Source: Schistocephalus solidus
Lineage: Eukaryota > Platyhelminthes > Cestoda > Diphyllobothriidea > Diphyllobothriidae
NCBI GenBank assembly: GCA_017591395.1
Contig: WEDG01000755.1
Coordinates: 62,001 to 126,000, forward strand
Length of the DNA stretch: 64,000 nt
Reading direction: 5' to 3'
A program made the position numbers and the translations under genes. Positions 27,452-36,400 of the stretch are shown here, one piece after another (position 1 is the stretch's first letter; every line of letters begins with the position of its first letter). Under the pieces are notes generated by a model. It ran no database searches. It saw only the letters and a list, made by a program, of their open reading frames with translations, and was not told the DNA's origin.

Positions 27452-30400
27452 GAAGTAGGCGCACACAGCAGCGGCGTCGGCGGCACACAAGGCGCATTAA
27501 TTCCCCCTCCGACTGTCTGGCCACAGCGGCAAGTCGACAACCTTTGAACTGCTAGCGCCGACCGCCAGCCAGCATGCGGCGGTGCGACGTGCGCGGAAGA
27601 GAGTCACCGCTGCCTGAAATGTGATTTAGGCACCGCCAGGGCCGGACCACGGCGGGGACAACAAGCGCAGGGCACGACTCGGTCTCGTGCACACAAACAA
27701 GCCGCGCCCTCCCCCTCGTGTAGAGCGCGGCGCGCGGCCTGTGGCAAGGGCGCTTTGATGTGTGCGCCGGTGACGGAGGAGGAAGAGGAGGAGGAGATGA
27801 AGATGCGTATGCAGTTATGGACGCACGCACGCACACGCGTCGGAAGGAGTAAACGGCGGCAGTCCACGAACGCGTGACGGTGGAAAAGCGATTAGAGGCG
27901 GCACGGGCACGACGTGAGCGGCAATCAACAAAACGGTACCGCCACCGCTACCACAGAACCGTTGGCAGTGTGGAGGAGGCTCAATGGCCTTTCCTGCAGA
28001 TGCGAAGCTTTTGTTGAGTGAGCGAGAGGCGGGCAGGACGGCCTGGTCTTTTTTCACTTCCGAAGTTTTTCCCTTCGCCGACACACTCGCTTTAAGTATG
28101 CGAGGCTGACCGTTTCGCTCGCTGTCCTCTGGCCATAGAAACAGTGATCGTGATCGGGACTTGGCGGACCCACCTATTCCTCGCCAGCCTAGGCAGAAAA
28201 CTGAATAAAGCGCCATGGACCGTCATTCTTGTCCCAGTTTGAGCGGTTAGGAAAAGAGTGAGGGTCTGGCGAACACGACCCGTCATTTCTGAACACCTGC
28301 CATCAGTTTTTGAAATACGTCCAAATGCGTGGGAAAAATTTTTCGGTCGGCGTTAGCAGGAAAAATATGGTTAGGAGCTGTATACACCGATAGAACAGGT
28401 AAATTATTTAATATTTGAACTTTAAACGGACAATTTCAGAGGATAATTAACACGAACTGCAATCCCTGCACTAGAAACGCGCAGTAGGACAGCTATAGAG
28501 TTGGGCAAAACCTCACAGTTTTAAAATCTCCGTCGAGACCTTTATCAAGGCCGCGTGGATAAGAGATTCACTTTGTGAGTTCGGATGTTTTAAACGTCAT
28601 GCGCACTTGAAGATAGCCCTTTCCCTGCGCGACAAGGGTGCGGTGAACTGTCAATATGGCAGCCAGCTGTCTGATAAAACGTTAAGAGACAAAAGACGCT
28701 ATGAAGGAGGGCGTTTTTAGTAGTTATGTACTATGAGCAGGGTCAATGGTAGGTTATCAGCAGCAAGCCACCTTGAAAAATACGCTTAGATAGCGTGGAC
28801 TTGGCGCATGTAGCCCACACCTAGAAAAATATTTGGATAACAATCCTGGAGACTAAGAGGTTCACGAACAAACCGAACCAAAGTTCTGTACATAATTTAG
28901 TTTTCAGTAAACCTATTTATAGGGTATTACTGGCTGGAATACGTAACCGAACAACAGAAATAACAAACATAAACCAGAAAACAGCGAACTTGTACTTAAA
29001 TCTTTAGGTTACAAGCCAGTAAAACAGGCAATCCGAACTCTAATTTTGTTTCCTTCTCAGTAAGTGGATCAATCAGTTTACAGCATAAAAATGCGATAAG
29101 TCAGACAGAAAAAATCTGTTTTTGGCGTATAACCTATAGCAGTTGCTGTTTTTATGCCCAAGGCGGGTGTTTGTAAACAGTCATTAGCGGCCGAAATCTG
29201 CCGCGCCTACTCCACTATAAATATCTCTGAGCTCCAATTATGCCCAGAGCCAAGAGTCGTCCAAAAAAAATGGAGTTTAAATCACATTTGAAAGTTATTA
29301 GGAAAAAGTCGGTTGTATACTTAAACCTGGATCGGTTCTAATAATGGAAAACTAAATGACCAAGAAAGCGTCCATTTTGATCAGAAACGACCTGACTCAT
29401 TATGTGAAATTCTAAAAAAAATTCATTTGACGAAAGATTGCTTCTTTGCAAAAATCAGCGAGTTCACCAGGAGCGTAAATATATTATCTAAGCTCCCTAC
29501 TCACCCCTTTACCCTCAACGATGTGAAAAAACACTTCCGCCGAGCCTGCGAGCAAACACCCATGTGATTATGAACACTCGATTTTCATTGGCAGGTGAGT
29601 GGCCAATCACCTTAGCGAGTGACGACGCTGACAGCTTAGATTGCCAACCAAAGAAGCGGCCAGGAAGCGGCACTTTCTTTTGAATAGTCTCTTAAAAAAG
29701 CACCCACCCACACACGATAGTTCGACCGTCGATTTCGACTATGTCCACCGTATGGTCCACGGAAGGGTGGTACAGGGACGGTGACTTGCGCGAGAATTAG
29801 TTTTAAGCGATAGTAGCCTTGCGCTACAGCTACCACACTCTCTCCTCCTCCCCCACCTGAACCCGGTGTCATGACAGAGTCAAGAAGACCGGAGGCGGGA
29901 GAGGACGCAGGTGGCTGGCGCAGCCGGAGCCGCCCCTTGGGCGTACCACCACACCTCCCATGTTCGGCATTTATTAGCGGAGCGCAACCCGAATAACGCA
30001 TGCCGTGCCCTGATGTGGCCCCCGTGTTGGTCCAACGCATCTACCATGTGGCCCGTTTAGGGGGCACCCACACACGAAAGTTCGACCGTCGTAGTCCGAC
30101 GATGTCCACCGTATGCTCCATGGGAAAGTGGAGCAGGGACGGTGACTTGCGCTGCATCTACCGCACTCTCTCCTCCTCCCCACCTGAGCCCGGTGTCATG
30201 ACAGAGTCAAGAAGACCGGACGCGGGAGAGGACGAAGGTGCCTGGTGCGGCTGGGTCCCCTAAGTCCAAGCCGCCCCTAGGCGTGCCACCACACCTCCAT
30301 GTTCGGCATTTGTTATGGGAGCACAACCCGAATAACGCCTGCCGTGTCCTAATGTGGCCCCGTGTTGGTCCAACGCATCTACCACGTGGCCCGTTTAGGG

Positions 30401-33400
30401 GGCACAAGGGAGCACCCGACAGTTCGACCGTCGTAGCCCGACGATGTCCACCGTATGCTCCATGGGAAAGTGGAGCAGGGACGGTGACTTGCGTGTGATT
30501 TAGTTTAAAGTGATAGTTGACTTGCGCTGCATCTACCGCACTCTCTCCTCCTCCCCCACCTGAGCCCGGTGTCAAGACAGCGTCAAGAAGACCGGAGGCA
30601 GGAGAGGACGCAGGTGGCTGGCGTGGCCGGGTCCCTTAAGTCCTAGCCGCCCCTAGGCGTGCCACCACATCTTCCATGTTCGGCATTTGTTAGCAGAGCG
30701 CAACCCGAATAACGCATGTCATGCCCTGATGTGGCCCCGTGTTGGTCCAAAGCATCTACCACGTGGCCCGTTTAGGGGGCACAAGGGGGCACCCACACAC
30801 ACGCACACACACACATACGACAGTTCGACCGTCATTTTCCGCCGATGTTCACCACGGAAGGGTGGCGCAGGGACGGTGACTTGCGCGTAATTTAGTTTAA
30901 AGTGATAGAAGACTTGCGCTGCATCTAACGCATTCTCTCCTTCTCCCCCACCTGAGCCCGGTGTCAAGACAGAGCCAGGAAGACCGGAGATGGGAGAGGG
31001 CGCAGAGGACTGGCGCGTCCAGAGCCACCCCTGGGTGTATCATCACACCTGGCTCGGATCCCACGAAGTGGGAGTGCCATAAAGGCTAAATTAAGAAGGA
31101 GCCATTGCAGCCTGACTCACAGTCCGTCAGTCAGCCACTACACACAAAACACACATTGGGCTGACCACGCGGTCCGAGTGTTCCCGTCAGTTGACAACCT
31201 TCCAAGCCACGGCTTTTAGCGCACCGTGATAGTTTCAAGCGCGTCAGATTGTTTATAGTGAGGAAATGCGCTGAGCTCTCGACCTCACTCTCTCCCCCAC
31301 CACCACAATCAGACCACCGTCCGAGCCGGTTAGTTGTCTGATGCGGAAGTGGGCGCAGTTGCTGGTGACCTCGTCTGCGTGTACTACGTACGCGACCTGG
31401 CCCCCAAACACAAGCACCAGGATTTCACACAACAGGGGGTTGAACGGCTCACATCTAACATGTATGAGATAGCCAGAGGTAACGTTGAGAAGGAGCCATC
31501 GCAGCCTGACTCTCAGACCACCAGTCAGCCACTCTACACAACACACATCGGACTGACTGTGAGGTCTGAGCGTAATTGTCAGTTGGCAACCTTAGAACCC
31601 ACGGCGCTTATCACCCCGTGATATTCTCAATCTCAGACCACAAGTGCAACAGAGGAATCACATGGAGAACAAGCTGGGGATCATAATTGCCTCTTAATCA
31701 GCTATGCACACTGAGAGCATGTTTTTGATATGTTACGCATGATCATGTGAGGTGCATAGGCAGCGAACAGACGGCACGAGAGTAGGTCCACTTCTAACTA
31801 AGTCAGAAATTTGTAAAACTAGCCCAACGAATTCGAACGTCAAAGAGCAAATCAACCAATCAAAGTATTAAGATGTATTTTTTAAAGGTGTTATAGCCTT
31901 TAGAATAGTAAAAAACGCTCACCTCTGCTACGTAAATATGAGGTCAAATACAGGAATCTCAATGGCCATTTATGGTTTCTGCATCGAGGACGAAAGATTT
32001 GAATCAGAATCAATCTTTATGAGGCAAATTGAAGTCTAATACGTTACCTTGCAGCCCCAAGTACTAGCTAGAAATTAACGAATTTCTGTGTTAAGTGAAA
32101 TATGCCGGTTACTCATGAATTCTCATGCTGAGGTCCCCGAGGTCTTCGCTGCTTAATTATTTGCACACCTTGGTGACACCGTGAGTGTTCGCATCAGCTG
32201 GACCTGACGGCCATCGTCCATGCGGTATATGAACGTTCTCCTTGGTTTTAACCCCAACGGACCGAGGATGATCTGTGCGGATATCTCCGCCTTTGAAATC
32301 ACTCAACGGACTCTGCAATCAGCAAGGGAGAATCTGGCTGCACCTTCCGCACTTCGGTGCTGAATCATGTGACCTCCGCAATGCCCCCCGTTTGACCCCC
32401 CCTCCCCCAAAGGCGATATTTTTTCTTCTAAATATCACCGGGAGTTTTTTTCACTATCTGCTCTTTTTCAACTATGTTCCACTGTGTTGGTCTCGCCAAC
32501 ATATCGAGATACTATTTTTTTGATACCACAACTCGCATGTACAAATAGCGAATTCAAAGGTGACTCACCTACATCTCCCTCAAATATACTGATACTAATA
32601 GTCTCTGCCTACCTATCCAGCAAAACGTCAAATAAGACGGGTTCCTTGATCGATTTCGGTTAAGGTGATTGCTTTCAGGTCCTCCATATTTCCCTAGTAG
32701 CAGTCCTAGGGTCTACAAAGGGTCTATTGTGTCGATTTATTTTAGAACCATGAAGCATCGGAAAACCGAGCGTCTAAAGAACCAGCGGTCTGAATGTTCA
32801 GCCAAGCAGAGGGGCGCTAGTGAAAATCTACTTTGCATATCAGACCGCCCAGAGAGGTGCCATCAAGGCAAGATTGGGACGACGGTAGCGACAAACAAGG
32901 AACTTCTTTCACCATATGTGTGTGTGTGTCCTTCTCAGTCTCTCTAGCCGGATGAATTTACCGATTCCGTCGCCGCCGCCGTTGACGGAATTATTCTATG
33001 TGTATGCTTGCATCCGGATGCCCCTCCGGCACACACAAACACACAGAAGAATAATTTGTGCGCACAAAATGTTCAAATGGCAGTTAGCTTGACTAGCGGG
33101 CGAGCTAGCGGACGCGCGCAAATCCAAACACCATGAGCCGGCGGCGGCAGAGCAGTTTCAGATGTCGGCGTGCCGCCGGTGTCGGAACAACCATGACAGG
33201 CTGAATGCGCTTGCGCACACACAAGCATGCCGCCGTCACCGCCGTGGCCTGCCTAGTGGACGGAGCGAGCATAACTTCTATACACGAAAGGCACACATTT
33301 TCTCCCCACTCACCCTCTGCCCCAATATTTTTTATCCATCGGTCTCCCTCTCTATCGGCTTCACTTCCTCTCGCTCTTTTTCTTGCAGTGGTATGGGTAC

Positions 33401-36400
33401 AGCTCTTTGATCTCACACAGCCAATTTCTGCGCAAGCGGTGTTTGACAGCTTTCGTGAAGAAAACGAGAGAGAGAGAGAGAGACCGCTGCAGTGTGAGCG
33501 CCTAAGCGACGGCGGAACTCAACGTGGGCGAGAACAGTTGCGATAAAGGAAACAAATGTGAGGTGCATGAACGTTCGGTTGGCTGGTTTCCACCGTAGAA
33601 GCAGTCATTTGGCAGAGGCTTTAAAAACACCGACATGATGGATTAAAAGGGATCGATCGGGAGGATGGTAATTAACAGCACATACAGGCTATTGATGTAA
33701 CAGGGCGTTCCATGCCTTCGGGTTTTGATTCGGGACCACTGCTGTCATGAGTAATTAGCATAAGTTCATTCAGTTAAAAAGTTGATAGCCAACTACAGAG
33801 AAAGTGTGGAATAAAAAGAGCGAAACCATCAGATCTCATGGCTTAAGTGACCAAAGCAAAGATGATGTGAACGACAAAAATTTCCCACAGGGTAGAAAGA
33901 GGTAAAATCGGTACTTTTTAAACTTTCAACCAAGAGCAGGAAACATCGTGTACTGACAAAAAGTTTGTGGTGAGATTGTACTGTAAAAACAGAAGTTTCT
34001 ATAACTAAACAAAAATGACTATTAAAATTACTTTACTCCATTTGGAAAAACTCGGCGGCCTCGGTGGAATTCAAACAAAAGACAGCAAGAGCAAAGCTTG
34101 AGTACAGCTAAAGCTCTCAGTTGGGGACTCGTTGCTCCGGTGGAAAGTGTTGGCTATACTCAATCCTTGCACCTGCTGCCATGGTATCGAATCTCACCGA
34201 GGCCGCCAATTTTTATACGATCAGGTCAGATGAATCATTCAAATCCATTAAAACACCGGAGATTCTCCTCACTGACAGAATCACGACGATGAAAAGCAAC
34301 ACAATGAACAGAAATAGCACAGCGACAGAACACGATTATGTAACAGTTCACCCACAACAGACAAGTAGCTGTGATACCTAGAAAGTAACCAGGGGACTAT
34401 ATCTCGCCGGGCTGAACTCGAGGCCGGTTAGAGCAGACAAGTACCAGTAAATGTCCGTTATATTCTAATCGAATGGGGAGGAGGAAAACAGGCTGCTGGA
34501 AAACGCATCGATTTTTGTCATTTTCGGTAGTAAAAAGGACCAAAAACCAAATGAGTACGTTGTTGCAGGCAACTGACAGTCTTAGCCAAAAATAGCTATT
34601 CCAAGCATGAGATGTAAAACGATGAAATAGTTGCACCTTGTGAAAATTCAGGTAAAGGTAAAGCTTGATAAAGGGCCTAGGCAGAGATTTGGTATTCCCG
34701 ACGCCCAAATAGCCTGTCTGGGCTCAAATTTATGTCCGCACATACACACGCACACGCACACTATTAACACTAATGTGGGAGACAATTGTGAAGATGAATG
34801 TCGGAAGTTACTTCTTCCATGAGCGGTAGGGGTGGGGGGACAGGTGCGAACGACCAGACGCTGGCTCAATTTAGTCCCAACAGTTGGTGAAGTGTGCAGC
34901 ATCACAGGATGATTGATTACGCCTACCATAATCAGTGCCCCTCCTCTCGTGTAAGCGCAATTAGCCACGCGATGTCCCCAGCCCCTCACCACCCAGGGTT
35001 ACTCCACCACTAGCAGTGGTCACTTCAAGGGATGCTGTAATAGTCCCGGGTAATCTGCCTGACCGTTTGTCATTACTAGCGCACACTCTTGCCCCTCCCC
35101 CACTGTCTGAGAGATCTGCAAAGCACTAAAAAGACGGTGTGCGGGGAGGGTAGCGGTGGCTTCAGTCGGCGCGCGCACGCATTCACGAGACTGCTGCGCC
35201 AGTCATCAAGTCCACGCCAAAAGGACGGAGAGCGGACCTGATGCTTACGTGCTCGCACGCAAGCACATCGGGTTAGGGCGGCTTGTTATCAGTCAGCGAT
35301 CGAAGGCGGCACAAGGCAAACGGCACACGCAACCACACACGCAAGCGTGCGACAGCAGCAAGAGAGAGGGAATGTGGGCAAAGGGCGAGACCCGAGCGGA
35401 CTAGGGTGTTATTTCTGCAGTCACCGCTGCTACCTCTGTGGCTGATGATGCGCACAAGTGTTCGGTGTGCGGTGTTACAGGGCGGCAACAAGACAGTGTG
35501 CAAACGCACATACAGACGCATAATCAGCGTGCGGGTGTGTTTAAGGCACCCGTGAAGAGGTAGTAGCTTTGATGGATTGACAGCTGCACCAAATACCTAA
35601 CTGAAAGACGCGCTTATTAGAATTTGACATCAACTAGCGCGAGTACCCACTTGTGGCTCGACAAAGTTGTGCTGAACGCAGTGACAACAACCCGGTAACT
35701 GCCTCCGATGAAAAACGAAACAAGGCAAAGCTGGGTGGTGTGTACCTTTAAAGTTAGTGAACCTTTGGATGACAGTTGGGTCGGTAATTAGAGGAGGAGC
35801 AGTTGCGCTATGGCATACGTGGATGGGGCATTGATTCCGGCCAGGCAATTAAGCCTATGTATTTGCCAGTCGATTCAGTCTCCGTTGGAATCATATGAAC
35901 AGGCGATCGCAATACCATAATTGGCGACAGTAATGACGTGAGATGTCAAATACTAGGCTGATCACTGCATACACATTTCCAAGATAAAACTAGATCAGCC
36001 ATGACGAGGACATTCAGATGAGCAACCGTCAGAGACCAAAAACTGCACTGCTGGTTAATAATAGATGCAGAACACGATGAATAAAACGGTAAAATGGGCA
36101 GCTTGAGGAAGATGGGGATGCTGAAAACAGTTGAAGCACCCGATTTACATAAGCACCATGGAAGTCCTTGGACAGATGATATCAGGAATTGTTCAACAAT
36201 AGCGATCGCATGATTAAGTGCATGTCGCATGCGAATAACCAAAGAAAGCGAAGCGAAAATAGGACCTCTGAAAGATCAGATCCACCGGGTGCCACATGCA
36301 AGTTTGGAAAACACAAAAAACATCCAGCTGAATAACAAGGTAGAGAAAATAGATGGATGCACTAGTATCTAGGAGATGGAGCTTATTGGCTTCGCCAAAA

